Source: Streptomyces gossypii (GTDB taxonomy: Bacteria; Actinomycetota; Actinomycetes; Streptomycetales; Streptomycetaceae). From it: a stretch of DNA of 64,000 bases. Below are positions 45,677 to 54,637 of this stretch, one piece after another. Location: contig NZ_JAJAGO010000004.1 of the NCBI RefSeq assembly GCF_025165795.1, positions 496,001 through 560,000 on the forward strand, in the 5' to 3' direction. A program made the position numbers and the translations under genes. Numbering within the stretch: position 1 is the first letter of the stretch; each line of letters opens with the position of its first letter. A model generated the notes under the pieces. It had not been told where the DNA came from. It saw only the letters and a list, made by a program, of their open reading frames with translations, and did not search any database.

Positions 45677-45827
45677 GACGATCTCCCGTCGCACGAACGT
45701 GAAGCTTGGAAAGGGGGAGGGGTCCCCGGGGCCGGCAGGGGAGGCCGACCCCGGGGGAGGCGCCGGACCGGAGGACGGAACACTCCGCCACGGGGGAGGC
45801 AGAGCGCGTCCGCGGCCCGGCGCGGAC

Positions 45828-46244
45828 TCAGGCCGCCGTCGTGCGGAGAGCGGTACGGCAGCCAGGGCGCATGTGCAGGGCGTCGTAGAGGGCGCCGAAA
45901 TCCGTACGGACCTCTACCGCGTCCGGGGAGTCCAGGAGCCACAGCTGCCCGTGATCGGGCACCGTCCCCAGGTGCTCCCGGTAGGGGCAGGCCGTCGTAT
46001 GAGCCAATCCAGCGCGGCCGGCGCGCTCCAGCAGCAGTCCGGACCGGGGCTCGGTCACCGGCAAATGGACCATCTTGTGGAGGCCGCACAGCTGCACGGG
46101 GCCCATCCGGACGCCACGGCTGCGCAGCACGCCCAGCGTACGGATAGCGAGGCCCAGACGGACGCAGGCGATGGGGCCCGGCCGCAGAGCAGCGGGTTCG
46201 CCGGGCATCAGTTCCCAGATACCGGTATCGGCCAGAACAATCAT
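45828..46244 (-). CDS. Hypothetical protein downstream of RsbW-like ATPase
   Basis: 138 residues beginning MIVLADTGIWELMPGEPAAL. It has several Cys and His residues (LCGLHKMVHLPV; CPYREHLG) and ends with a segment LYDALHMRPGCRTAL. I recognise no domain. The ATG overlaps the preceding ATPase stop by one base (TGATG), so it is translationally coupled. Such pairs of an RsbW-like ATPase and a small unknown protein are frequent in Streptomyces. Confidence 0.68.
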   Translation of the reverse strand: MIVLADTGIWELMPGEPAALRPGPIACVRLGLAIRTLGVLRSRGVRMGPVQLCGLHKMVHLPVTEPRSGLLLERAGRAGLAHTTACPYREHLGTVPDHGQLWLLDSPDAVEVRTDFGALYDALHMRPGCRTALRTTAA

Positions 46245-46756
46245 CACGACGGGGACTTCCTCACAGGGGCGTTGATAGGTGGCTGCCGGGTCGCGTGGAC
46301 CGCCGTCAGCGTGGCCGGGCAGCCGTATGTGCCCGTCGCGGGAGCGAACGGCACGGAAGCGAACGGAAGGGAGGCCCAGACGCGCTTGCCGCCGCCGGCA
46401 GGCTCCACACCCCACCGCGTGGCCAGCGCCTCCACCAGGAACAGCCCTCGCCCGCGCTCCTCCTCCTCATCGAGCTGACGGCGCCTGGGCGGCCGGGGTG
46501 AGGCGTCGGAGACGGCAATGCGCAGCTGCCCCTCGTTCACGGCGAGCCGGAACCTCACCCGGTCGCCCGTGGTGCTGCCGTGCTGAACCGCGTTCGCCAA
46601 CAACTCGCTTGCGACGACCACAGCGTCCGAAGCAGTCTCGCGGTCCGTGCCCCACCGCCTCAGACGCGTCCAGACCACTCGGCGCACAGCGGACAGGCAC
46701 GCCGTGTCGGCGGGGAATGTGACCTCCCAGGCAAGAGGAGCGGGCCCTCGGGTCAC
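46244..46756 (-). CDS. RsbW-like ATP-binding (anti-sigma kinase type) protein
   Basis: 170 residues, HATPase_c fold. The N box is VVVASELLANAVQHG, the G1 region is LRIAVSDASPRPP and the G2-like loop is ERGRGLFLVEALATRWG, the pattern of Streptomyces RsbW/SpoIIAB-like proteins. These bind ATP and control a sigma factor or other partner by protein interaction. The C-terminal ~45 residues after the fold are low complexity. GTG 46756 is preceded by GGGAGG. Confidence 0.85.
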   Translation of the reverse strand: MTRGPAPLAWEVTFPADTACLSAVRRVVWTRLRRWGTDRETASDAVVVASELLANAVQHGSTTGDRVRFRLAVNEGQLRIAVSDASPRPPRRRQLDEEEERGRGLFLVEALATRWGVEPAGGGKRVWASLPFASVPFAPATGTYGCPATLTAVHATRQPPINAPVRKSPS

Positions 46757-47260
46757 AGTGAGCCTCCCGGCATAGCCGACCGGGGAGCCGTGAGTGTCTG
46801 CTCCTCCGGCCTATCCATGGAGACCCTGTGCAGCCCGTGCAATATCCGAAGCGGAATCTCGACGTCGATCGGCGGCACCGACGAGGGAATCTCGCGACCG
46901 CACCGCCAGCGTTCACCGGGAGAACGACGCACATCACTGCCAGCGTGGGGGGCCGTCTGGACAGTCACCGGCTGGTTCCTTTCGTTTCACAAGGATGGGT
47001 GGACACCGTCGGAGGTGGATCTTGGCGGGGACGGCGGGGTGTGCCACCAGACAAACGCTGGAGTGGGAGGTTTGGAAGCCTGCGCTGCGGGTGGTTACGT
47101 GCACGCAGGTTGCATACGGGTTGCACAAAGTGGTCCTGGCGGTCGACAACTCAGGACTGAAAGAAGCACGAGTGCGAAGCTGCCTACCGATATACCGGCA
47201 TTGACCTGCGGCGACAATCAGCCTGACGACCGCAAGGTGAGTGAAGACAGGGGTGCGGCC
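46757..47260. promoter_or_regulatory. Divergent intergenic region between RsbW-like and SDR genes
   Basis: About 500 bases separating divergent starts. The frames crossing it have no domain character. At 47107-47126 the sequence GGTTGCATAC-GGGTTGCAC holds two direct copies of GGTTGCA eleven bases apart, one helical turn, which may be a regulator site upstream of the SDR gene. No clear -35/-10. Confidence 0.45.
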
Positions 47261-48046
47261 ATGATCGTGAAATCACAGCCAGACAAGGCAGGGCTGCGCG
47301 GAAAGCGCTTCGTCGTGACAGGCGGTTCGCGCGGTCTGGGGCAGGAGGTTGTGCAGCTGCTTCTCGGCGAGGGCGCTTTCGTCGCAGCGTGCGCTCGTCG
47401 CACGGATTCCCTGAGAGGCCATGCCGCAGAGACCGGTCAGCTGCTCACCGGTTCCCTGGACGTGAGGGAAGCGGGCAGGCTGGAGGGGTTCGTCGAGCAG
47501 GCGGGCGAAGCCTTCGGCGGTCTCGACGGCGTTGTCGCCTGCGTCGGAGGAGCGCAAGGTCGGGGCCTGGAAGAGGCAGCGCCAGAGGACTGGTCGGCTA
47601 CGTGGGAGTTGAACGTCGGCCACAGCGTCCGACTGGCAGCAGCAGCCGCCCCTCATCTGCGGGCGGCCGGCGGAGGGTCGGTGGTATTCATCGCCTCGGT
47701 CAGCGGGTGGAAACCGGGACCACAAGCCCAGTACGGGGCTGCGAAGGCGGCTCTGATCCACCTCGCGGCCTCCTTGGCCCGCGAACTGGGACCGGACGGT
47801 ATCCGGGTCAATGCCGTCTCACCCGGGTCCATGCTGATCCCCGGCAAACGGTGGGACCGGATGCGCCGCGAGGACCCGGCAGCCTTCGCCGCCTTCGCAG
47901 AGGAGTTCCCTGGAGGAGCCCTGGTCGCTCCACGCGAAGTCGCCCAAGTGGTGGCGTTCCTTCTCTCAGCCCACGCCACGGGGGTCTCAGGGACCAATAT
48001 CCCCGTGGACCGGGCACAGAACGCCCCCACTCCAGACGGCTACTGA
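47261..48046 (+). CDS. Short-chain dehydrogenase/reductase (SDR)
   Basis: 261 residues, classical SDR. The cofactor motif is VVTGGSRGLGQEV (TGxxxGxG), followed by the SLDV acid position, CVGGA replacing the NAG motif, the catalytic Ser in FIASVSGW, the YGAAK active-site Tyr/Lys, and RVNAVSPGSM. Arg residues after strand two (ACARR) suggest NADP(H). The substrate is unknown. ATG 47261 has AGGGG upstream. It faces an XRE-TPR regulator convergently and ends six bases from it. Confidence 0.88.
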   Translation: MIVKSQPDKAGLRGKRFVVTGGSRGLGQEVVQLLLGEGAFVAACARRTDSLRGHAAETGQLLTGSLDVREAGRLEGFVEQAGEAFGGLDGVVACVGGAQGRGLEEAAPEDWSATWELNVGHSVRLAAAAAPHLRAAGGGSVVFIASVSGWKPGPQAQYGAAKAALIHLAASLARELGPDGIRVNAVSPGSMLIPGKRWDRMRREDPAAFAAFAEEFPGGALVAPREVAQVVAFLLSAHATGVSGTNIPVDRAQNAPTPDGY

Positions 48047-48051
48047 CCCCC

Positions 48052-49437
48052 TCAAGCAGCCGCGCCGAGCAGCGGCAGCGCCTGCCGTTCGAAGTCGCGC
48101 ACAACGGCCTCACCTCTGTGAGGCTCCAGTCGGCTCCGGAAGTCCCGCAGGGCCTGCACGGAGCGCTCGGAGCGGACACCGCTGAGCTGGGTGAGGGCCT
48201 GCCCGGCCGTTTCGATGGCGTGCTCCAGTTCGTTCTGCTGGAGCAACGCCGTAGCCACGACTGACCTGCTGATGGCCTGTCGCCGTCGCCGGTCACCATT
48301 GGCGGTCACCGAAGCTGCGGCCAACCGCTCCGCTGCTCGGGCCTCGCCCAGATCGCGGTGACACAGAGCGGCTTCGGCTTCCAGGTAGTGATGGTCGAGA
48401 AAGCGAGTCCAAGGTGATTCCTGATTCGACCCCGCGCTGGCTTGAAGGGCTTTGTCAGCCGACTGCAGAGCGGCTGTCGCTTGCCGTCCCTGGCCGAGGG
48501 CCGCGTGCCCGCGTGCCGCCATGGCGTAGAGCCGCATCAGCCCCATGGGGCTGCCCGACCTTCTGACCGTGGCGATCCCAGCGCGTGCGAGAGGAACTCC
48601 CTCGCCAGGGTGCCCCAGGTTGGTCGCCAAGTGGGAGAGTCCAGCCAGGATCTGACCCCCCAGTACTCGATCGCCGCCCTCAGCGCACAGGCGAAGACCC
48701 TGGATCATGTATCTCTCAGCGAGTCCGTAATCCGCAGAATCGTAGGAACTCCAGCCCGCCATGGCAGCCAGCTTGGCCCCGGCCGTGAACAGCTGCCGCC
48801 GCTGGTGGGGAGGGAGTCCGGGCCGCTGGAGCATCGGCACGACGGTACTGCTGAGGTAATGCACAATACTGGTGCGCACCCCACCGCCACCGAAGCGGTT
48901 GTCCATCTCGTCGAACATGCCGATCATGGCCTGCACTTGTTCGACCGGACCAGATTCGGCTACCACGCTCAGCGAAGGGGCCTCTTCATCCTCCAAGAGC
49001 CACAGCAGCCAACTGCGCTGCGTGTCCGTCAGCGACGCCGCGACAAAGGGGACAGCGCCCAGCAGACTCCGACGGGAGATATCTGCCGTGCCGAGATCCG
49101 AAAGCGTATGCAGTGTTTCACCCACATCATCACCGTAATCGACAGCTCGAGTGGCAACGGGCCTTCCCGGCTCAACCGCGTAACCGACATCAGCAGGAGA
49201 GACCGTGCGCCCGAGCAAACCAGAGAGGGCGGCAGCGATGAACTCCGCCCCGCGACCACGCGGCTGCACACCCTGGCACCAGCGCGTCACCGACGCCTTC
49301 GTGTAGCGGGTTACGACACCCTGACGAGCCGCTAGACCGTTCACTTTGCGGGCCAGCGCGGCGTTGGAGCATCCACACTCCTCAAGCGCAGTCAGCAGTG
49401 CCCCGTTGGCGGAGCTGGTCTCGGGAGTGGCGCGCAT
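48052..49437 (-). CDS. Helix-turn-helix regulator with TPR-like C-terminus
   Basis: 461 residues. The N-terminal ~75 residues form a helix-turn-helix (NAALARKVNGLAARQG, KASVTRWCQGVQPRG), followed by a linker and a helical repeat region from about residue 150 to the end (PPHQRRQLFTAGAKLAAMAG; MRLYAMAARGHAALGQG). This is the common Streptomyces XRE-TPR architecture, in which the repeats sense a signal peptide or protein partner. It may control the SDR gene or the divergent unknown gene at 49742. Confidence 0.82.
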   Translation of the reverse strand: MRATPETSSANGALLTALEECGCSNAALARKVNGLAARQGVVTRYTKASVTRWCQGVQPRGRGAEFIAAALSGLLGRTVSPADVGYAVEPGRPVATRAVDYGDDVGETLHTLSDLGTADISRRSLLGAVPFVAASLTDTQRSWLLWLLEDEEAPSLSVVAESGPVEQVQAMIGMFDEMDNRFGGGGVRTSIVHYLSSTVVPMLQRPGLPPHQRRQLFTAGAKLAAMAGWSSYDSADYGLAERYMIQGLRLCAEGGDRVLGGQILAGLSHLATNLGHPGEGVPLARAGIATVRRSGSPMGLMRLYAMAARGHAALGQGRQATAALQSADKALQASAGSNQESPWTRFLDHHYLEAEAALCHRDLGEARAAERLAAASVTANGDRRRRQAISRSVVATALLQQNELEHAIETAGQALTQLSGVRSERSVQALRDFRSRLEPHRGEAVVRDFERQALPLLGAAA

Positions 49438-49741
49438 GTACTCATGATGCCCCGCCGATTACCCTCCGTGCCAGCCCAGCACCGGAGAACCTTTACGCCG
49501 ATCCGGAAGACGGTGCCGTCTTCGGTGCACGCCAGCGAGCGTTGGGCTGTCGACCGACCTGCGGGTAGCGAAGGACACCCCGGTACCGGAACACCTCGCT
49601 CGCACGGAGACGGGTCGACCGCAGGGCCGCGGGCCATGGGATCTGCGACGTGACCGAGTTGAGCGTTTTGCCGGTCGCCGCCTCCTCAACTCGGTCATGC
49701 TGGGGGCCGAGACGTCGGCAGCTTCAGGCGAAGGAGCAGGC
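49438..49741. promoter_or_regulatory. Divergent intergenic region with 13-bp inverted repeat
   Basis: About 300 bases between the XRE-TPR gene and the gene at 49742. The arms TGACCGAGTTGAG (49651-49663) and CTCAACTCGGTCA (49685-49697) are perfect complements around a 21-base gap, 45 bases before the downstream ATG. They could be an operator for the neighbouring regulator or an mRNA hairpin. A weaker start (ATG 49697) lies at the right arm's edge. Confidence 0.6.
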
Positions 49742-50317
49742 ATGGGATGGAAGACCGTGGAGTTCGGGTCATCCCACGAGGGCATCACAGGAGCGGTCCT
49801 GGCCGATGGCACCGAGCCCAAACCGGTGTACCTGGATGCCGGGAGCAGTGCTTACATGCTCCAAACCAGCGAATGGTGGGCGTATAACGGCAAGTTGGGC
49901 CGACCCGAAGCGACACAGCTACGAGCCTCGTGTTCGTGCGGCTGGCGGGGCGCGCCCCAGTATCCGATCGACTGGTCCCAACTGGGCAACTACCCATACG
50001 ACGTGGATACCTCAGGCCCGCGCGGGGACTGGAGTGAGCACATTGCCAACGTCGAGCATCACACTGTGCCCCTCCCCGACGAGATGGAGGAACTGCTGGA
50101 TCGCCTGGAGACCAGACTGGACGCTCTCGTGGTGGACTCGCCGCTCGCCGCCCTGAAGGCCGCAGCCGTGCTGGAGCGGACTATCGCACACATCGGCCGG
50201 GAGGCCGCCTACGGCGCCCAGGCCGATGACATGTCCTGGGAAACAATCGCAAAAGGGCTCGGGCTGATCGAGAAGGACGCCCGCTCACGCCTCAACCGCT
50301 ACGGCCTCGGACGCTGA
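49742..50317 (+). CDS. Hypothetical protein
   Basis: 191 residues. It begins MGWKTVEFGSSHEGITGAVL; CSCGW near residue 62 may bind metal; the C-terminal ~70 residues are helical (ALKAAAVLERTIAHIGREAA) and end in a short segment DMSWETIAKGLGLIEKDARS that looks like a helix-turn-helix. ATG 49742 has GAAGGAG immediately upstream. No function recognised; the C-terminal helix pair suggests nucleic-acid or protein binding. Confidence 0.7.
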   Translation: MGWKTVEFGSSHEGITGAVLADGTEPKPVYLDAGSSAYMLQTSEWWAYNGKLGRPEATQLRASCSCGWRGAPQYPIDWSQLGNYPYDVDTSGPRGDWSEHIANVEHHTVPLPDEMEELLDRLETRLDALVVDSPLAALKAAAVLERTIAHIGREAAYGAQADDMSWETIAKGLGLIEKDARSRLNRYGLGR

Positions 50318-50579
50318 GCAGCAGCCCGACCTGACGCCACCCGCTTCCCAGCCCCCGGAGAAGATGACCGTGCTGTCCGCGATCTTCTGGGAGTTGCGGA
50401 GAAGACATCACCCAGCAGCTGTAGGTCAGAAACTGGGCGGGACACCTCCGCTCGCCACGCTCCAGCACCTTCGCAGGTGTCGGAGCCCATCCCAACTCAC
50501 TACGCTGCGCTGCGATACCATGAGCACGCCAGCCATACAAACGCGTCGCCCACTCCACCGCCACCGATAGCATGTCCCG

Positions 50580-51506
50580 ATGACGCAGAGCACAGGTCAA
50601 CACGGACGAGGAACCATCTTCCCCATCGTCGAAGCCTTCGGCTTTCCGCACGACAGCGATTCCCCCTCAGCTACCAAGGCGTGGGCCGAGAAAATCTGCC
50701 CCTTCGCAGGCGGCCTGTGCGAGAAGCAACGTCAGTACGGCTTCGGCTACTGCTCAGTTACCTATGCGGCCAAATGGAATGCCGGCCAGCAACGTACCTA
50801 CGCCGTCTGCGACCACCGGCTCGATGGTCCGCCCGTCGAATGGGCCGTGACCGACTTCTTCGGAGACCGCCAAGCGACTCTCGTGTCTGAGGTAGCGGCA
50901 ACGCTCACCCCGAGGCTCAACATCGACTATGTCGCTTTCACGGACGACCCGTCCGCACCGAATGGGACGAGTCTCATCGCGATCGAGACTCAGGCAATTG
51001 ACCTCCGTGGCGGTGGAGTTGGGCCCGCATGGAAAGCCTGGGAAGCAGACGATGTCGAAAATTGGCGCGCATATTTCACTGCCGAAGCCGAACGCAAAGG
51101 GCGTCGCGACACAGTGGATTTTGGCGTGAACACCGGCAACGTGTACAAGCGACTCGGCACTCAGGTAGCCGTGAAAGGCGAATACCTCAAGCAGATAGAT
51201 GTGCCGCTTTATGTGGTGATGCAGCACAGCATCCTGCAACAGCTCCGGTCGCGAATCAACTTCGCCCCGGTCGAGGCAGGATCACCTTGGGACATCACGT
51301 TTTCCGGGTTTGACTACAGCGGCGCTCTCGACTCGACCGGAAAACTCCGCCTTGACATGATCGAGACCATAAGGACAACTCTGCCAAACTACCTCGAAGC
51401 CATGACCACGAGCGGCGATAGCAGTGCCCTGCGCAAAGACTTTGTCGCCAAGGTAAGGAAGAAGGTTAAGACAGCACCCACCCAAACAAACCTGTTCAAT
51501 CTCTAG
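50580..51506 (+). CDS. NotI-family type II restriction endonuclease
   Basis: 308 residues. It matches NotI over the characteristic features: four cysteines C40 (ICPF), C47, C58 and C77 (VCDHRLDG), the set that holds iron in NotI; an Asp in NIDYVAF (D116); E136 and Q138 in AIETQAIDLRG, corresponding to the NotI E-x-Q catalytic pair; and GNVYKRLGTQVAVKGEYL, similar to NotI's NVFKR segment. It should cut a rare GC-rich site. It is slightly smaller than NotI. The gene converges on its methyltransferase with a four-base stop overlap. Codon usage is visibly less GC-biased than the chromosome, as expected for an acquired R-M system. Confidence 0.85.
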   Translation: MTQSTGQHGRGTIFPIVEAFGFPHDSDSPSATKAWAEKICPFAGGLCEKQRQYGFGYCSVTYAAKWNAGQQRTYAVCDHRLDGPPVEWAVTDFFGDRQATLVSEVAATLTPRLNIDYVAFTDDPSAPNGTSLIAIETQAIDLRGGGVGPAWKAWEADDVENWRAYFTAEAERKGRRDTVDFGVNTGNVYKRLGTQVAVKGEYLKQIDVPLYVVMQHSILQQLRSRINFAPVEAGSPWDITFSGFDYSGALDSTGKLRLDMIETIRTTLPNYLEAMTTSGDSSALRKDFVAKVRKKVKTAPTQTNLFNL

Positions 51507-52504
51507 AATAGATGCGACTGCGAGTCCCTCTGGTCTTGCTTAGGTAGATCCACCTCATCTTCAGCCGCCGTAGCGAACTGTCGGTTAGTCACGTTCGCAC
51601 GCGCTGCCGCGGAAAAGTTAGAGGTGATCTCGAACCCCATGCCTCGGCGTCCGTTCTTGACGGCGACAGCGAGAGATCGTCCCGTGCCACAGAACGGGTC
51701 CAGCACCAGCCCACCTGGAGGGCATGAGCTCAGGATTCGCGGCTCGATCAGCTTCACAGGGAAGGTCGCCGAGTGGCCGTCTGACCCGGGCGCAGCATTC
51801 ACTCTGACGACATCCCGAGCACCCTCTTCCACTGCGGACATGTCGTAGTAGTATTTTGCTCGCCCCTCTTTCGGACGCTTCACGAAGTGGAAGAAGTGTT
51901 CATGTGCGATCCGCAGTCGATCCTTCTCAGGACGTGGCGGCACGTTCCGCTTCTCCCAAATGACATCGTTACGAAGAATCCATCGCTCCGCTTGCATGGC
52001 GATGGCGAATCGTGCCGGGATCAACAGCAACTGCTTCTCTTGACGGAATCCACCCATCGGCGTCTTCCTGCGCATCCTTGGGTTGTCACCCAGCCCTTGG
52101 CGACCGTCAAAGCGGATACTCGACCACCTGGCGAAATAGGTGTCGCCAATGTTGATCCACATACTTCCACCCGGCTTCAAAGCAGGAGCACTCCGCTGAA
52201 AAATCTCAACAAGATTGCTCACATACCACTCCGGAAGCGGCTCAAGCCCAAGGCAGCCACCGTGAAGCCTGTACCAATCATAAGAGGGCGAAACCTCCTT
52301 GCTGCCACCTTCGGCCTCCCACTCTCTCAGGATTTCCTCGTTGTGGTCGAGCCCGTAGGTACGAAGTCCCCAGTACGGCGGGGAAGTAATAATCAGGTCA
52401 ACTGATTCAGCAGGAAGCTTACCCATAAGGTCGAAGGCATCCCCCTCGTGCACCTCCGTCAAGTTACCTTGCAGAGGAGGCGTAATATCTTGAGAAGCTT
52501 CCAT
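51503..52504 (-). CDS. DNA methyltransferase (beta class, N4C or N6A), partner of NotI-like enzyme
   Basis: 333 residues. Motif IV is ITSPPYWGLRTYG near residue 40 and motif I is LDPFCGTGRSL near residue 265, so the order is IV then I, the beta class. SPPY is typical of N4-cytosine enzymes. The middle contains the target-recognition region. It protects the site cut by the convergent NotI-like endonuclease, whose stop it overlaps. GAGG upstream supports ATG 52504; a GTG at 52543 would add 13 residues. GC is lower than that of neighbours, indicating transfer. Confidence 0.87.
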   Translation of the reverse strand: MEASQDITPPLQGNLTEVHEGDAFDLMGKLPAESVDLIITSPPYWGLRTYGLDHNEEILREWEAEGGSKEVSPSYDWYRLHGGCLGLEPLPEWYVSNLVEIFQRSAPALKPGGSMWINIGDTYFARWSSIRFDGRQGLGDNPRMRRKTPMGGFRQEKQLLLIPARFAIAMQAERWILRNDVIWEKRNVPPRPEKDRLRIAHEHFFHFVKRPKEGRAKYYYDMSAVEEGARDVVRVNAAPGSDGHSATFPVKLIEPRILSSCPPGGLVLDPFCGTGRSLAVAVKNGRRGMGFEITSNFSAAARANVTNRQFATAAEDEVDLPKQDQRDSQSHLF

Positions 52505-52863
52505 ATCCTGCCTCAGATTAAATGGTTTCGTCGAGACGTTCACGCATGTCGGCCTGAGTATATATCACTGAGCCAAGGTTATCAAACATTGACGCGTCGA
52601 GAAAAAGTACACTCCGGAAGCACGTCATTCAAGATTCACGAACCCGAAATGTGAAGCGTCTCCCGCGGGAGTAAACGCATCTATCCCCAACACGGGACCG
52701 AAAAAGGGAAAAATAATTGCTCGACACACACCAACACTTCACGAATTACGACTTCTATGAGCGCCAAGCCACCCGCTTCCCTACGAACTAATACTCCAGT
52801 TGTAGATCGCTATCGTTGCTGGTCAGGAGTCTTTTACTGAATGTAGTGGGCTGATGACTCGTC
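52505..52863. other. AT-rich intergenic region beside the R-M system
   Basis: About 360 bases, the most AT-rich stretch in the window (tgagtatatatcactgagcc near 52555; aaaaagggaaaaataattgc near 52698). It upholds the view that the R-M system is imported and probably carries the methyltransferase promoter. I see no gene. Confidence 0.6.
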
Positions 52864-52888
52864 ATGTGTGGTGAGTTCGTGACCTCTG

Positions 52889-53133
52889 GTGCGGCGGGCC
52901 GTTGTACTGGTGGTGCGGGACAATGTGCAGCCTGGTGTCTGGTCGGCGGAACTGGAAGAAGTATTCGTGCGGATCGGTCACCGGTTCAGCCGGGTGGATC
53001 TGCGGTGGCGGATGCGCGCCTATGTGCGCTGGCCAGGTGGGCCGGAAGAATGGCTGGCACCTGGCCGAGTATGCGGGGCACAGCACGCCGACGGGGTTGC
53101 AGCACTTACTCGGCCGTGCTTGCTGGAACCCAA
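52889..53133 (+). pseudogene. IS701-family transposase N-terminal remnant, frameshifted
   Basis: Two overlapping frames together rebuild the start of an IS701-type transposase: in one frame EEVFVRIGHRFSRVDLRWRM and RAYVR, and then, after a one-base shift near 53030, VGRKNGWHLAEYAGHSTPTG followed by LQHLLGRACWNP. The conserved KNGW..AE.AG..TP.G.QHLL block is diagnostic of the family's DNA-binding N-terminus. The catalytic part is missing. It lies between the R-M system and the CRISPR locus and shows past transposition here. Confidence 0.78.
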
Positions 53134-53276
53134 CCCCGCGAATGGGGTTACAGGACGGCTCCGATGCCGTGATCACACTCGCCACATCGATCATCACTCA
53201 GGCTGGCTCAATGCCGAGAAAGTCCCACGGCTACGCTGATCAGGGCAGTCCACAGTGCGCAAGACCGGGGGAAATC

Positions 53277-53828
53277 GTGAACCGACCGCTGCTGTTCCTC
53301 GACGTGGACGGGCCGCTCAACCCTTACGCGGCCCAGCCGGAGAGGCGTCCCGACGGCTACACCACACTCAGGGTTCCCCGGAACGACGCGCTTCAGGACG
53401 AGGCGGGCCTATCGTCCCGACGACGCCCTCTGCGGGTCTGGCTCAACCCGGAGCACGGACGAATCCTGCTCCGGCTCGGCTTCGAGCTGTGCTGGGCTAC
53501 CACATGGATGGACGACGCCAACCGGTGGATCGCACCGGTCCTCGGCCTCCCGGAACTTCCCTTCGTCGACTTCGGCGACGCCCTACTTCAGAAACGCCCT
53601 GATGGAGTCCACTGGAAGACCGGACGACTGGTGGACTACGCAGGCGGCCGTCCTTTCGCCTGGGTGGACGACGAGCAGAGCGAGTTGGATCAGACATACG
53701 TGGCCGCCCACCACCAAGGGCCCGGGCTCCTCCACCACGTCAACCCGCGGATCGGCCTACGGGGGAACGACTTCCACACGCTCGCCGGCTTCGCCCAGTC
53801 TCTGGACACCTCACAAACCACTGGGTGA
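53277..53828 (+). CDS. HAD_SAK-like hydrolase domain protein
   Basis: 183 residues. LLFLDVDGPLNPYA is a HAD motif I of the type found in the 'HAD domain in Swiss Army Knife RNA repair' (SAK) group, with WATTWMDDANRWI and AWVDDEQSELD as later motifs. Such stand-alone proteins are common in Streptomyces; an RNA-repair link is inferred from family membership only. The GTG at 53277 has GGGGGAA upstream. Confidence 0.8.
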   Translation: MNRPLLFLDVDGPLNPYAAQPERRPDGYTTLRVPRNDALQDEAGLSSRRRPLRVWLNPEHGRILLRLGFELCWATTWMDDANRWIAPVLGLPELPFVDFGDALLQKRPDGVHWKTGRLVDYAGGRPFAWVDDEQSELDQTYVAAHHQGPGLLHHVNPRIGLRGNDFHTLAGFAQSLDTSQTTG

Positions 53829-53898
53829 GCACCTCGCCAGCTTTTCAGGCTGCTCCGCACTCAGAGCCGAGATCTTTGTGGGACAGCCCTTAGACATG

Positions 53899-53950
53899 AC
53901 GAACGCGAACCCGCCGCCCACCCGTGAGGGCAGGCGGCGGAGGCGTTCGT
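53899..53950. terminator. Strong compound hairpin at the CRISPR boundary
   Basis: Outer arms ACGAACGC (53899-53906) and GCGTTCGT (53943-53950), inner arms CCGCCGCC (53911-53918) and GGCGGCGG (53933-53940). It lies between the convergent HAD_SAK-like gene and the distal end of CRISPR array 1, a natural terminator position for both strands. Confidence 0.72.
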
Positions 53951-54015
53951 GCGAGCAGTCAGCGACACAGCCGCCACTCGTCGCCATCGCCGAGGTTGAT
54001 CACGTCGAAACCGTA

Positions 54016-54637
54016 GTTGCGATCCTCGACCGCCCCGGAGGACGACCGCCACCCGGCTCCACCTACGGCGCCGGAGACGTCCTCATCACGTTGCGATCCT
54101 CGACCGCCCGGAGGACGGCCGCCACAGGACAGGAGTAGGGGGCAAAGCGTGCTCACCTTTCAGGTTGCGATCCTCGACCGCCCGGAGGACGGCCGTCACG
54201 CGCGCTCTCGGGTACAACGACCTTGCGGGTGTTCTCGTTGCGATCCTCGACCGCCCCGGAGGACGGCCGCTACCTTCGCGCGAGCAGCTGCGCAACGTTC
54301 GGCGAAGTTGCGATCCTCGACCGCCCCGGAGGACGGCCGCCACCGCCGGTGAGGTCGATGTGCTGCTGGAACGTCTCGATGTTGCGATCCTCGACCGCCC
54401 CGGAGGACGGCCGCCACCCGCACGGGTACGGCGACACCTGCGGGACCGAAGCGTTGCGATCCTCGACCGCCCCGGAGGACGGCCGCCACGGGCGAGCGCC
54501 GTCTCGCTGGCGAGCGCAGCCCGGTCGTTGCGATCCTCGACCGCCCCGGAGGACGGCCGCCACACGTCCGGGAGGCGGCAGCGCGCCCGGAGGCGTGGGA
54601 GTTGCGATCCTCGACCGCCCCGGAGGACGGCCGCCAC
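54016..54637 (-). CRISPR. Type I-C CRISPR array 1, nine repeats
   Basis: Nine direct repeats start at 54016, 54090, 54164, 54237, 54307, 54381, 54453, 54527 and 54601. They are 37 bases (36 in the second and third), separated by eight spacers of 33-38 bases. Read on the minus strand, the repeat begins GTGGCGGCCG and ends GAGGATCGCAAC. The copies nearest cas1 are identical; those at 54016, 54090, 54164 and 54237 carry substitutions or a one-base deletion, marking the old, distal end. So transcription should run leftward, as a continuation of the cas operon. There is no leader: the first repeat (54601-54637) directly abuts the cas1 fragment. Confidence 0.97.
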
